DNA from: Lactococcus sp. dk101
GTDB taxonomy: Bacteria > Bacillota > Bacilli > Lactobacillales > Streptococcaceae
DNA: 64,000 nucleotides
Reading direction: 5' to 3'
Assembly: GCF_009601055.1 (NCBI RefSeq)
Contig: NZ_WITI01000002.1
Location: forward strand, 124,001 to 188,000
Numbering within the stretch: position 1 is the stretch's first letter; every line of letters begins with the position of its first letter. Below the pieces are notes generated by a model. The model ran no database searches. It saw only the letters and a program-made list of their open reading frames with translations, and was not told the origin of the DNA. A program made the translations under genes and the position numbers. Shown piece by piece: positions 45,067 through 54,770 of this stretch.

Positions 45067-47469
45067 ATGAATATGACGAAACAAGAATGGAAAAATCTAT
45101 TCAAAAATAAAATATTGCTTATCTCAGTTATTGCGATAACATTCATTCCAACACTTTATTCTACAATCTTTGATAAATCTGTTTGGGACCCATACGGTCG
45201 AGCAAAAGATCTGCCAGTTGCGGTAGTCAATCAAGATAAATCTGTCAAACTTTTGGGAGAAGATGTTAGTGTTGGTGCGGATGTCGTAGATAATCTGAAG
45301 AAAAATCATGACTTAGACTGGAACTTTGTTTCAGAATCTGAAGCTACAAAAGGCGTGAAAAGTAATAAGTATTATATGGTTATTACAATTCCTGAAGATT
45401 TTTCTGAAAGTGCAGCCAGTATTGTAAACAAAGATCCTAAAAAGATGAAGATTACATATACAACTAACGGCTCGCTTAACTATATTGCTGAAGAAATTTC
45501 TAAGGTTGGTGCCACAACACTTGATTCACAAATTCGGGAGCAAGTCATTGCATCTTATGTAACAGCTGTAGGTAAAGTTGCAAAACAACTTGAAGCAGGA
45601 ATTGTTACAGCGGCTGATGGTTCTGCACAGTTAAGTAGTGGAACTTTCACACTTGGAAGTGGTTTGAACCAATATACAGCAGGTGTTGCTACAGCTGCTA
45701 CAGGTGCAGATCAACTTAAGAGTGGCCTTGGAACATTATCTGGAAGTATTCCAGCGCTTTCATCAGGTGTTAGTCAACTTGATAAAGGTTCAAATCAAAT
45801 CAGTGCAGCGCTTAATGAAGTTAACAGTAAAGTTCAACCTTTAAGTGGGAAAACAGCTGAAATTCAACAAGCCGCTACAGATCTTTCTAAGGGAAGTAGT
45901 GAACTTGCAACTGCTCTTCAAGAATTTGAAGGAAAATTATCGCCTGCCGAGATTAAAGATTTAGAAACTAAAATTCAAATTCTTGAAACCGAAGCAACTA
46001 AGCTTTTAACAAATACAAGTAAGTTGAACAAACTATCAGACGATGCTAGCAGTATTTCTAATGATTTAACAACGATAAGTCAAGATCTAACTGGTCTTCA
46101 AACGGATTTGGCAGATAGACAAACTCAAATTGACGCTAAGATTGATGAGGTAGTTGAAAGAATTGTTACGGACCAAACTATGCAACAGAAGCTTAAGGAT
46201 GAGCTTAAATCTGAAATTAAATCTGTTGAAGGTCAGTCCAATACAAAAGTAGATGATATTAAATCTAAAATTGAAATTGCAAGTACTAATACAGCTGAAT
46301 TTGCTAAAAATGCTAAAGAGCTAGCTGATACAACAAACGGTTTGGCAGCTTCTGCTAATTCAGTTAAATTAGCTATTGCGGATACTAAGTCGGGAATTAG
46401 TGACATCAGACGTTTGATTGAAAATTCTCCAGGTCTTCAAAATTCTAAATCATTAGTTGAAAAATTGAATGGGGTTAGTTCAAAACTTTCAGAACTTAGC
46501 ACTCAACTCCCAACCGTTTTCACTTCTGTAAATACTTTGGCGACAGGAAGCACTCAACTTTCAAACGGTCTGGATAGTTTACAAGGTCAAATTCCTACAC
46601 TCGCTTCTGGTGTTACACAACTTAACAGTGGTGCTGGACAACTTGATAGCGGAATGCAAGAACTTGTAAGTAAGAATACAGAGCTTAATTCAGGTGTGAA
46701 AGCACTTGAAGATGGCGCTCAAGAACTTGCTAAAGGTCTTGAATCTGGTGCAGCTGATACTAAAATGTTCAGTTTGACGAAGAAAACAGTTGATCAAGTT
46801 TCTGCGCCAACTAATCTTGTTGAAGATAACTATAGTAATGTTTCAAACTATGGTGAAGCGCTCGCTCCATATATCATGTCATTGGCACTCTTTGTTGGTT
46901 GTATGTTGTTTAACTTCGTATATCCTATTCGTAAAGTTTCTCTTGAAGGTCAGTCTAGCATTAGCTGGTTTGCATCTAAAGCCATTCTTGGTATTGTAGT
47001 TGCATCTGCAATGGCAATCATTGAAGTCTTGTTCATGTTGATGTTCGGTCTTCCAGTAGATAATATGTTTATGTTCGTGTTGACAGCTCTTGCTACAGCT
47101 TGGTGTTATATGGGAATAACCATGTTCTTGGCAATGACATTCGACAACCCTGGACGTTTCGTTGCGATGATCTTACTTGTCCTTCAATTAGGTGGTGCCG
47201 GTGGTACCTTCCCAGTACAATTACAAGCAAACTTCTATCAAAACATTCACCCATATCTGCCAATGTCTTACTCAGTTTATTCATTCAGAAATGCGATTTC
47301 AGGTGGTATCGATCCACAACTTGTTAAGAACAGTATCCTTATCCTACTCATCCTATTTGTTCTCTTTGAACTCTTACTCATGATTGGAATGAACGTTCTT
47401 AAGAAAAAACATTTGGAAAATGTTTCAAAATTGAATGACAATCAAAAATTAATGGAGTTAGAAAGCTAA
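45067..47469 (+). CDS. YhgE/Pip-domain membrane protein (ABC-2 type)
   Basis: 800 residues: one N-terminal helix (ILLISVIAITFIPTLYST), a conserved extracellular head (DLPVAVVNQDKSV), a 450-residue helical region rich in QLxSG / LxxGxxQL units (SGVSQLDKGSNQISAAL; GSTQLSNGLDSLQ), and five or six C-terminal helices. YhgE/Pip proteins include the lactococcal phage-infection protein and type VII-secretion-like factors; transport substrate unknown. GAGGA precedes ATG 45067. Last gene of the stress cluster, four bases after gadC, so co-transcribed. Confidence 0.9.
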   Translation: MNMTKQEWKNLFKNKILLISVIAITFIPTLYSTIFDKSVWDPYGRAKDLPVAVVNQDKSVKLLGEDVSVGADVVDNLKKNHDLDWNFVSESEATKGVKSNKYYMVITIPEDFSESAASIVNKDPKKMKITYTTNGSLNYIAEEISKVGATTLDSQIREQVIASYVTAVGKVAKQLEAGIVTAADGSAQLSSGTFTLGSGLNQYTAGVATAATGADQLKSGLGTLSGSIPALSSGVSQLDKGSNQISAALNEVNSKVQPLSGKTAEIQQAATDLSKGSSELATALQEFEGKLSPAEIKDLETKIQILETEATKLLTNTSKLNKLSDDASSISNDLTTISQDLTGLQTDLADRQTQIDAKIDEVVERIVTDQTMQQKLKDELKSEIKSVEGQSNTKVDDIKSKIEIASTNTAEFAKNAKELADTTNGLAASANSVKLAIADTKSGISDIRRLIENSPGLQNSKSLVEKLNGVSSKLSELSTQLPTVFTSVNTLATGSTQLSNGLDSLQGQIPTLASGVTQLNSGAGQLDSGMQELVSKNTELNSGVKALEDGAQELAKGLESGAADTKMFSLTKKTVDQVSAPTNLVEDNYSNVSNYGEALAPYIMSLALFVGCMLFNFVYPIRKVSLEGQSSISWFASKAILGIVVASAMAIIEVLFMLMFGLPVDNMFMFVLTALATAWCYMGITMFLAMTFDNPGRFVAMILLVLQLGGAGGTFPVQLQANFYQNIHPYLPMSYSVYSFRNAISGGIDPQLVKNSILILLILFVLFELLLMIGMNVLKKKHLENVSKLNDNQKLMELES

Positions 47470-47481
47470 TTTCAAATTAAC

Positions 47482-47508
47482 AAAAAGCCAAAGTTACTTT
47501 GGCTTTTT
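47482..47508. terminator. Terminator of the stress cluster
   Basis: AAAAAGCCAAAG-TTA-CTTTGGCTTTTT with T-run, usable from both strands. Confidence 0.9.
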
Positions 47509-47529
47509 TTGTATTTTCTATTGATATAA

Positions 47530-47560
47530 AAAAAAGAAATCAAATTTGATTTCTTTCTTT
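47530..47560 (-). terminator. Terminator of the adhesin gene
   Basis: Minus strand AAAGAAATCAAATTTGATTTCTTT followed by a T-run, just past the adhesin stop at 47566. Confidence 0.8.
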
Positions 47561-47565
47561 TTATG

Positions 47566-50500
47566 TTACTTCAATTTTTTCTTTTTCTTGAAGGCTACGA
47601 GGAGTGCTCCTAAAGCTGCAAAAGCTGAACCAATTAAGAATGGAGAAGTAGAATCTTGCGTCCCAGTAGAAGGAAGATTGCTATCTGAAGAAACATTTAC
47701 ATTTTGAGTATTGTTCGTATGGTTAGAGTTTGAACCATTCGTTGTTGATGAATTGTTGTCTTTATCTTTATCATCAGTTGTTGTATCTTTTACTTTCCAA
47801 ACTGCATAGAGTGTGACGTTTTCACCAGCAGAAAGATTTTTGACTTCAGCTTTATCTTTGTAAACGACAGAACCATTCGCAGACGTTGCCCAACCTTGGA
47901 ATGTGTAACCATCTTTGGTGAAGCTATTAGTCGTTAATGCTTTTTCTTGATCGTAAGTCAAGGTAAGATTGTCCATCGAACCTTTACCGCCATTAGCATC
48001 AAATTGAACATCATAACTATTAGCAGCCCAAACTGCGTAAAGTGTTACGTCACCAGTCTTGGCTAAGTTAGTAACTTCAGCCTTGTCTTTGTAAACAACG
48101 GCACCAGTCGCAGATGTTGCCCAACCTTGGAAAGTATATCCATCTTTAGTCATCGTGTTGGCAGTCAACGCTTTAGATTGATCGTAAGTCATGGCCATAG
48201 GATCCATTGTTCCTTTACCACCATTATTATCAAACTTCACATCATAACTATTAGCAGCCCAAACTGCGTAAAGTGTTACGTCACCAGTCTTGGCTAGGTT
48301 AGTAACTTCAGCCTTGTCTTTGTAAACAACGGCACCAGTCGCAGATGTTGCCCAACCTTGGAAAGTATATCCATCTTTAGTCATCGTGTTGGCAGTCAAC
48401 GCTTTAGATTGATCGTAAGTCATGGCCATAGGATCCATTGTTCCTTTACCACCATTATTATCAAACTTCACATTGTAACTGTTAGCAGCCCAAACTGCGT
48501 AAAGTGTTACGTCACCAGTCTTGGCTAGGTTAGTAACTTCAGCCTTGTCTTTGTAAACAACGGCACCAGTCGCAGATGTTGCCCAACCTTGGAAAGTGTA
48601 CCCCTCTTTGGTCATCGTGTTTGCAGTCAACGCTTTAGATTGATCGTAAGTCATGGCCATAGGATCCATTGTTCCTTTACCACCGCTATTATCAAAATTG
48701 ATGTTATAACTGTTTGCTTTCCAAATTGCGTAGTAAGTTTTAGAAGATGCAAAATCAATCTGTGTCGTATTATCAATGGTATTTCCTGAGCCATCTGATT
48801 TAGAGTTCCACTCTACAAATGAGTAACCTTCTCTTACAGGATTAGTAATATCTTCTAAATCAATGTTTTTTCCAAAACTAAATGACATTTCTTGATAGGT
48901 TGGATTTTCTCCATAGTTTGTACTAAATTTAACCTTAATATCAGCAGGTGTCCAGACTGCGTTATAGTAGATTTGATTTGAAGAATTATTATCAAAATTA
49001 ATCGTATCCCCTGGATTTTTGATATCATCACTGTTAGTACTATTTACCCAGTGACTGAATTCATAACCTACTAATGTTGGTATATCTTGAGGGATTGTTA
49101 TAGTCGCTTTTGAATCCAAATCAAGGTATGCTGATTGATCATCAGGCATATTTGTAACATTTTCTTTTCCTTCAATTACGAAATCCGGAGTATTTCCGTT
49201 GAACATGATTCCAACAGCCATAGTTGAGAATGTTACACTATCACTAACTGCGGTAAGAGCAGATGTACTTCCAACTTCCTTAGCTGAATAAAGAAATTGA
49301 TTAATTGCTTTTTGATTACCTTCTGCAGGTACTTTGAACTGCATAATGCCTTCAAGTTCTTTTCCAGGTAGTATATTTTGATTTCCATAGTCAATATAGA
49401 CTGCCGTAATACCATCTTCAGGTTTTACTGTGGAGAAGCCATAATTACTAAGAGTATTGGAGTTCCATGATTGTAAGTCAAGTCCATCATACTCTGGGAG
49501 TTCTGAAACTGGTTTAGTGGTATAATATACGGTTGCAGAAGAACTGGTATCTTTAAGACCCGTGAACTCAATAGCACCCGTAGACCCTCTTCCATCTGTT
49601 TCACTTGGCAATATATCATATATACGGATATTATTGAAGGTAGTATTACCTTTATTTGATACAGATGCTTTCATTTCAGGAGTTGCTCCGTGGTCTACTG
49701 CGAATAAATTGATGTTGGTCCAAGGGCTACTATCACTACTACGGCTTTGAGTATTACCCGAAAGATTAGTAGATCTAGCAACAGTTAAATCAGTTAGTCC
49801 ACTATTAAAACCTGTATAAGAACTCTTAACATTATTGTCATACCCGAGACTATTTGCTATAGAATCTGTTAGATTATTAGTGCTTTTAGATATCTGGACA
49901 AATGGTTTATTTGAACTACTGATTGACATGTATGGGACTTTATAGGTTCCTGCTACAGTGCCTTCTTTTACCCTTAAATTTACTGGAATTTCAAAAGATG
50001 GGACAGAGACGTTTCTTGCGGCCTTCTTGCCTTCTGCAGTAAATCTATAGTAGTTATATTCATTATCTGAAGATACGAGAGATACTGAAACAGAATCATC
50101 TTCGGTTTCTCCTCCCACTTTATCAATATACCTAAGATTTCCTTCATCAATTATCTCCAAAGAATTAGGTATAGCAACAGTAATCTCAGGAGAATCCCAA
50201 GTAGTTGTAGCATTCACTTCATTATACCCCATAATACTATAGTTAACTAATTCACCAGGAGTTTTAGTAGATGAGTTTGAACTCACAAATGTGGCTTTAG
50301 CGTCTATTGGATTTGGAGCATAATAATACGTTGCTGTTTTCCCAACAGTTTCAATGTTATCTTCTCCCTCATCATAACTAATCTTAGAACCAAGATTGAC
50401 TTTTATAACTTCATCCTGAGGAATTGACGTTCCATCTGGCCAATTTAATTCAGACCAATTTTTAACTTTGTATGTAAAATAGAAACCATTACCTGGACTT

Positions 50501-52215
50501 AATTGTCCTTCACTTTCACCATCGGTTCCCATTGGCTGAACTGTGAAGCTATCCACATACTCTCCTTTTTCCAAGGTAGGTTTAGTTGCAAAGAAAGACC
50601 CTCTACTTTTTTCTGAATATGCTATTCTAGATTCACCAGTAATTGAATTTGTTACTACGTATTTTACTCTATAATAATCTCTTTCTACAGAAGAATTTTC
50701 TACTAAACCAAAAATATTAATATTAGCAAAATCTGCTTTTTGGCTAGAAGTATCAGTTTGGAAAATTGTTTCACCGATGCCGGTTTCTAAATTTGTACCA
50801 GCATTCTTAAATCCAGTCAGATTAGCAAATGAATTTGAGTAATTAAACACATAAGAATTTACACGCTGTTGTGAGTCAGGAGTACTAGAATCTATTGTGA
50901 GTAGCATTCCAGAAATACCACTTTGATCTCCATGCAGTGTTGTTCCAGGGATTCCTAAAGAACTTTCGGACTTCTCGGTTTTGGTAAAAGTTTTGCTATC
51001 AGTTTTTTCCTTCATCTCACCATTGATTTTTGTATATATCATACCAATAGTAACTTTAACCTCGTCGTCTATATCAAGATCTGAAGGGAGTATTAGATTA
51101 TCAGAAATCATTAATGCATTATAATGGATGTCTCCAGAATATTCCCAAGTTGTAAATGTGTTACTATCATCTGTCAAATCAATATAATATCTAGCAAATC
51201 CAACAGGAATTGTGGAATCATTGGTAGAGGTAACTTTCTCACTATCTTTAAATCTCTTTATTCCTGAAACATCGGCATTCTCAGGGACTTGAAGATAAAT
51301 CTTATTTTCCTTTGTTTCATCTAAATAACTAAATCTTCTATTGTTGTTATAGAAGTAAAATGTTAATGGGATTTGATTTCCAGTAAATTCTAAATTTTGA
51401 GTTGTAATGTATGGACTCATACCATCAACCGCTGTAGTAGTGACTTGTTTTGGAGAAGTTGAGTAAACCACATTTCCATTGTTATCTGTTACTCTCGCTA
51501 TAATATTATCCCAAATAACTTGTGATGCTGGGATCTTACCATTATATGAATCATTGAATTTGAACTTTAGTAACACGGTCTCTGTTTTGATCGTAGTTGT
51601 CTTTAATTTTAAAATAATTTTACGGTTTACTTTATCATTAGTAATGCTTTCAACATTAGAATCTTCAGCTAATGTAACAGTCTCATCAATGTATTCAAAA
51701 ATTGGGGATGTCATTTCGAAATTTTGAAATACTCCCTCACCATTAGGTGTGAAACCATCATATGGAATTTCAATAAAAGCTCCCTCTAAACCGGCTAATT
51801 GAGAAGATATATTAACGGTTAGGGTTAAGGCATCTGGAATAGTTGTACCTAATTTTTCGTCATTATAAGTTTGGAAGCTAGATACAGTATCTATGGAAAC
51901 GTTTATTTTATTGTAGTCAGATGTTGAAGTTGTGTTTACGTGTACCTCATTTGTTTCTTCTATTTGTGAAGCGGGCTCACCAATAGTTGTAGAGTTACCT
52001 TCGGCAGAAAATTCGTTGTCTTTATCGGAAGTTTTTACCGTGTCTTCGGTAGTTGAAATACTACTCTGCTCAACCACTTGTGTAACAGGAGGGCCATCTG
52101 CATTGTTATTCGAAGCTTGTGTTAAATCACTGGCGTGAGCAACAACAGGAAGCACTTGACTTGAGAGAATGATGCTAAGGCAACAAGGGTTGTTCTTTTT
52201 TTCATAGAATACCAT
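47566..52215 (-). CDS. LPXTG cell-wall-anchored adhesin with InlB-type repeats; start region frameshifted
   Basis: 1549-residue frame. A secretion signal core (SIILSSQVLPVVAHAS) is followed by about 1050 residues of beta-rich, Asn/Ser/Thr-rich surface domain, two diverged and four close InlB B-type (Flg_new) repeats of 77 residues (YTFQGWATSATGAVVYKDKA), a Thr/Asn-rich wall spanner, LPSTG at 1514-1518, a hydrophobic helix and KKKKKLK. The frame opens at ATG 52215, but its Shine-Dalgarno AAAGG abuts that ATG. The properly spaced ATG 52205 (10 bases away) reads KKRTTLVALAS, a perfect signal start, in another frame and stops after about 27 codons. One base missing between 52202 and about 52172, for instance in the A7 tract 52196-52202, separates the two. 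Pseudogene, phase-variable gene or base-call error. Confidence 0.85.
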   Translation of the reverse strand: MVFYEKKNNPCCLSIILSSQVLPVVAHASDLTQASNNNADGPPVTQVVEQSSISTTEDTVKTSDKDNEFSAEGNSTTIGEPASQIEETNEVHVNTTSTSDYNKINVSIDTVSSFQTYNDEKLGTTIPDALTLTVNISSQLAGLEGAFIEIPYDGFTPNGEGVFQNFEMTSPIFEYIDETVTLAEDSNVESITNDKVNRKIILKLKTTTIKTETVLLKFKFNDSYNGKIPASQVIWDNIIARVTDNNGNVVYSTSPKQVTTTAVDGMSPYITTQNLEFTGNQIPLTFYFYNNNRRFSYLDETKENKIYLQVPENADVSGIKRFKDSEKVTSTNDSTIPVGFARYYIDLTDDSNTFTTWEYSGDIHYNALMISDNLILPSDLDIDDEVKVTIGMIYTKINGEMKEKTDSKTFTKTEKSESSLGIPGTTLHGDQSGISGMLLTIDSSTPDSQQRVNSYVFNYSNSFANLTGFKNAGTNLETGIGETIFQTDTSSQKADFANINIFGLVENSSVERDYYRVKYVVTNSITGESRIAYSEKSRGSFFATKPTLEKGEYVDSFTVQPMGTDGESEGQLSPGNGFYFTYKVKNWSELNWPDGTSIPQDEVIKVNLGSKISYDEGEDNIETVGKTATYYYAPNPIDAKATFVSSNSSTKTPGELVNYSIMGYNEVNATTTWDSPEITVAIPNSLEIIDEGNLRYIDKVGGETEDDSVSVSLVSSDNEYNYYRFTAEGKKAARNVSVPSFEIPVNLRVKEGTVAGTYKVPYMSISSSNKPFVQISKSTNNLTDSIANSLGYDNNVKSSYTGFNSGLTDLTVARSTNLSGNTQSRSSDSSPWTNINLFAVDHGATPEMKASVSNKGNTTFNNIRIYDILPSETDGRGSTGAIEFTGLKDTSSSATVYYTTKPVSELPEYDGLDLQSWNSNTLSNYGFSTVKPEDGITAVYIDYGNQNILPGKELEGIMQFKVPAEGNQKAINQFLYSAKEVGSTSALTAVSDSVTFSTMAVGIMFNGNTPDFVIEGKENVTNMPDDQSAYLDLDSKATITIPQDIPTLVGYEFSHWVNSTNSDDIKNPGDTINFDNNSSNQIYYNAVWTPADIKVKFSTNYGENPTYQEMSFSFGKNIDLEDITNPVREGYSFVEWNSKSDGSGNTIDNTTQIDFASSKTYYAIWKANSYNINFDNSGGKGTMDPMAMTYDQSKALTANTMTKEGYTFQGWATSATGAVVYKDKAEVTNLAKTGDVTLYAVWAANSYNVKFDNNGGKGTMDPMAMTYDQSKALTANTMTKDGYTFQGWATSATGAVVYKDKAEVTNLAKTGDVTLYAVWAANSYDVKFDNNGGKGTMDPMAMTYDQSKALTANTMTKDGYTFQGWATSATGAVVYKDKAEVTNLAKTGDVTLYAVWAANSYDVQFDANGGKGSMDNLTLTYDQEKALTTNSFTKDGYTFQGWATSANGSVVYKDKAEVKNLSAGENVTLYAVWKVKDTTTDDKDKDNNSSTTNGSNSNHTNNTQNVNVSSDSNLPSTGTQDSTSPFLIGSAFAALGALLVAFKKKKKLK
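47790..48715 (-). repeat. Four 231-bp tandem repeats within the adhesin gene
   Basis: Unit boundaries recur at 48011, 48242, 48473 and about 48704, exactly 231 bases apart. The three units between 48012 and 48704 are nearly identical in DNA, while the unit nearest the wall anchor (47790-48011) is diverged. Encodes the 77-residue InlB-type repeats. Confidence 0.92.
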
Positions 52216-52426
52216 CCTTTTGATATTTTTTTGTAAATTAATTGTAACAAATAAAACATAAAGTAATCTTAAAGAATATAATTGTTATGTTTTGATTGAT
52301 CAATATTTCACATTAATCAATGACATTGTAATTCATTTAAAATCAAAAGTCAAAATAATTGTTGTTTTTGTTAAAAAAACTAAATATTTCATATATAATA
52401 TATAATTTTTGACTTGTTGACGACAA
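52216..52426. other. Intergenic region upstream of the adhesin gene
   Basis: AT-rich, no gene. It should hold the adhesin promoter on the minus strand, but I could not fix a convincing -35/-10 pair. Confidence 0.5.
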
Positions 52427-52466
52427 ATAAAAAAGAACTGCCATTGAGAATAGCAGTTCTTTTTTA
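52427..52466. terminator. Terminator of malEFG
   Basis: AAAAAAGAACTGC / GCAGTTCTTTTTT, 13-bp stem with flanking A and T runs, 17 bases past the malG stop. Confidence 0.9.
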
Positions 52467-52482
52467 TATTATATTTTATCAA

Positions 52483-53340
52483 TTAACCTTTATCTGCACC
52501 AGCGGTAATTCCGTTGACGTAGAATTTTTGCATGATAACGAAGAGAATTGTGATTGGTATAGCAATAAGTACACAACCTGCTACGAACTGAGTGAAGTAA
52601 ATAACTGCATTACCTGTTTGAGCTTGTGTTACCATGTTGTACAAGCCATAAGGAACAGTCATGTTATTTGCACCTTGTCCCCCTAAGATAATGCTTGAGA
52701 AGATGTAGTCAATCCAAGGTGAAATGAAAGCCATAAGGGCAGTGTAAACGATAATTGGACGTGAGAGCGGAATGGTGATGCGCGTGAAAATCTGCCATTT
52801 ATTAGCACCATCAATCATTGCTGCTTCATCGATTGATGCTGGAATAGTATCGAAGAACCCTTTCGCAATGTAAAATGCTAATGCAGCACCAGAAACATAG
52901 ATTAAAGTTAATCCGACGAAGTTAGTCAATCCCATCGCTTTAAGCACATAGTACAAGGCAATCATGGTCATGAAACCAGGGAACATGTTGAGGACTAGAA
53001 AAACTTGCAAAAATGGTTTTCTCATTTTAAAGCGTAAGCGGCTTAATGCGTATGACATTGCGATTGTGATGAATGTACTGAGTACACAGGAGACAATTGA
53101 AATAATTAACGTATTAATGAACCATTGAACGAATGGAAATTGAGGGTTATTTAAAATGTTGATGTAATTATCAAATGTAAATTGAGATGGCCAGAAGTAA
53201 GAAACGAACCCAACGTTATTAACGGATAAACTTACTAAAACAATCCAAATGATTGGGGCTATCCAGACGACAGCTAAAATAGTAAGTAAGATATAACGTA
53301 GGATAAGAGAGACTAGCCTTTGCGTTTTATAAGATTTCAT
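52483..53340 (-). CDS. malG: Maltose/maltodextrin ABC transporter permease MalG
   Basis: 285-residue permease with six helices; EAA loop IPASIDEAAMIDGANKWQIF and the C-terminal FYVNGITAGADKG typical of MalG. It starts seven bases after the malF stop. No ATPase (MsmK/MalK) gene is in the window, so a shared ATPase encoded elsewhere is expected. Confidence 0.95.
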   Translation of the reverse strand: MKSYKTQRLVSLILRYILLTILAVVWIAPIIWIVLVSLSVNNVGFVSYFWPSQFTFDNYINILNNPQFPFVQWFINTLIISIVSCVLSTFITIAMSYALSRLRFKMRKPFLQVFLVLNMFPGFMTMIALYYVLKAMGLTNFVGLTLIYVSGAALAFYIAKGFFDTIPASIDEAAMIDGANKWQIFTRITIPLSRPIIVYTALMAFISPWIDYIFSSIILGGQGANNMTVPYGLYNMVTQAQTGNAVIYFTQFVAGCVLIAIPITILFVIMQKFYVNGITAGADKG

Positions 53341-53346
53341 ATTTTT

Positions 53347-54702
53347 CTACCCCTCTTTAAATGCGTTTGTCTTACGGTAAGCAATCAGAGAAAATGCTGC
53401 AGAAATAATGAAGGTCATGATTCCGACAACTGCTGCTAAATTATAGTTCTTTAATTGTCCCATCGTAAGGTTATAGAGCCATGTTACTAATAAATCAGTC
53501 GAGCCAGCCATGAAGTAGTTCGAATTGGCTGGTGCTCCACCTGTCAACAAATAGATAACGTTGAAATTGTTGATATTTCCGATAAATTGTTGAATTAGAG
53601 CAGGTGACATAACAAATAAAATTTGTGGGAATGTAATCGAGCGGAATACTTGGAGTGCATTTGCACCATCGATTTTAGCGGCCTCAATCTGGTCTTGTGG
53701 CAGATTTTGGATGATGGCAGTTGCTACTAGCATTGAGACAGGAATACCAATCCACATATTAACAACGATTACTGTGACACGTGCCCAAGTTGGATCTGTT
53801 AAAAATGGGAAAAATGTCTTTGTCCATCCAATATTTTGGAAAAATGTATTCAGCGGTCCAGATTTATCTAAGAATTGATGCATCATCAATAATGAAACAA
53901 ATTGCGGAACGGCGAAAACGGTAACGAAAACCGTTCTCCAGAAAGCTTTGAACTTAATCCCCTTTGATTCAATCAGCATTGCAAGAAGAACACCAAAGAA
54001 GAAGGTAGTTGCTGTTGCAGCAACGGCCCATACGAGTGTCCATGCAAGAACAGGGAAGAATGTTCCAGAAGCTTGACCTGTTAGAATATTTCCGAAGTTT
54101 GTTAATCCTACCCAAGAGAAACCAAATGCTGGCCATTGATGGCTATTGTCATAGTTTGTAAAGGCAAGAGAAACCATGTACAAAATAGGTAAAATAGTGA
54201 AAAGAAGAACTCCAGCCAATGGAATAAACATTAAAGTGGTATGGAATCTTTCATTTAATAAACTTGCTAAATCTTCCATTGTAGTAGGAATATGCTTGTC
54301 TTCTTTATTTAAAACATAAAGATGTCTAACAGATTTTAGGTTGACATAATAAAGGTAAGCAACAACGACGACAACGATCAAGGCTAAAATTCCGAAGAGA
54401 AGGATAAGCATTGAATTATCTGCGGCAGTTCGCTCGTAAACGCCTTGTGAGGCATCAAAATGTAAGCCACCTTTTTTGACTTCGCCAAGGCTTCCTAATA
54501 AGTAAATAGTATTGATTCCGTTAATAACAAGCCAGGATACGAAAACAATTTCTGTTAAAAGAAAAATAATACCTTTTAGCCATTGTTTATTTTTTAATTG
54601 TGCAAGCCCCATGAAAAAGAAAGATAGTTTTGTAAAGATATCCCCTTCTTTCCACACTTCTCTGAAGGTAACTTTAGGCTTTGGTGTGAATTTATGTGTC
54701 AT
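53347..54702 (-). CDS. malF: Maltose/maltodextrin ABC transporter permease MalF
   Basis: 451 residues, eight helices, with the EAA loop LPQDQIEAAKIDGANALQVF and GNINNFNVIYLLTGGAP. The N-terminal extension (residues 1-140, with two additional helices) is usual for the Firmicute form. It follows malE after a 68-base gap that contains a hairpin. Confidence 0.95.
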   Translation of the reverse strand: MTHKFTPKPKVTFREVWKEGDIFTKLSFFFMGLAQLKNKQWLKGIIFLLTEIVFVSWLVINGINTIYLLGSLGEVKKGGLHFDASQGVYERTAADNSMLILLFGILALIVVVVVAYLYYVNLKSVRHLYVLNKEDKHIPTTMEDLASLLNERFHTTLMFIPLAGVLLFTILPILYMVSLAFTNYDNSHQWPAFGFSWVGLTNFGNILTGQASGTFFPVLAWTLVWAVAATATTFFFGVLLAMLIESKGIKFKAFWRTVFVTVFAVPQFVSLLMMHQFLDKSGPLNTFFQNIGWTKTFFPFLTDPTWARVTVIVVNMWIGIPVSMLVATAIIQNLPQDQIEAAKIDGANALQVFRSITFPQILFVMSPALIQQFIGNINNFNVIYLLTGGAPANSNYFMAGSTDLLVTWLYNLTMGQLKNYNLAAVVGIMTFIISAAFSLIAYRKTNAFKEG

Positions 54703-54724
54703 AATTTCCTTCTTTCAAAATATA

Positions 54725-54761
54725 AAACAAGTGGTTGAACGAAATGACCAACCACTTGTTT
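54725..54761 (-). promoter_or_regulatory. malE-malF intercistronic hairpin
   Basis: AAACAAGTGGTTG / CAACCACTTGTTT: 13-bp perfect stem, 11-base loop, followed on the minus strand by only four T. Probably stabilises the malE mRNA or causes partial termination so that binding protein exceeds permease. Confidence 0.8.
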
Positions 54762-54770
54762 GAATTAGAA

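Noticed and set aside
47790-48715. Regular repeats resembling a CRISPR or satellite array
   Set aside because: The 231-bp units are in-frame coding repeats of 77 residues (InlB-type); there are no unique spacers.
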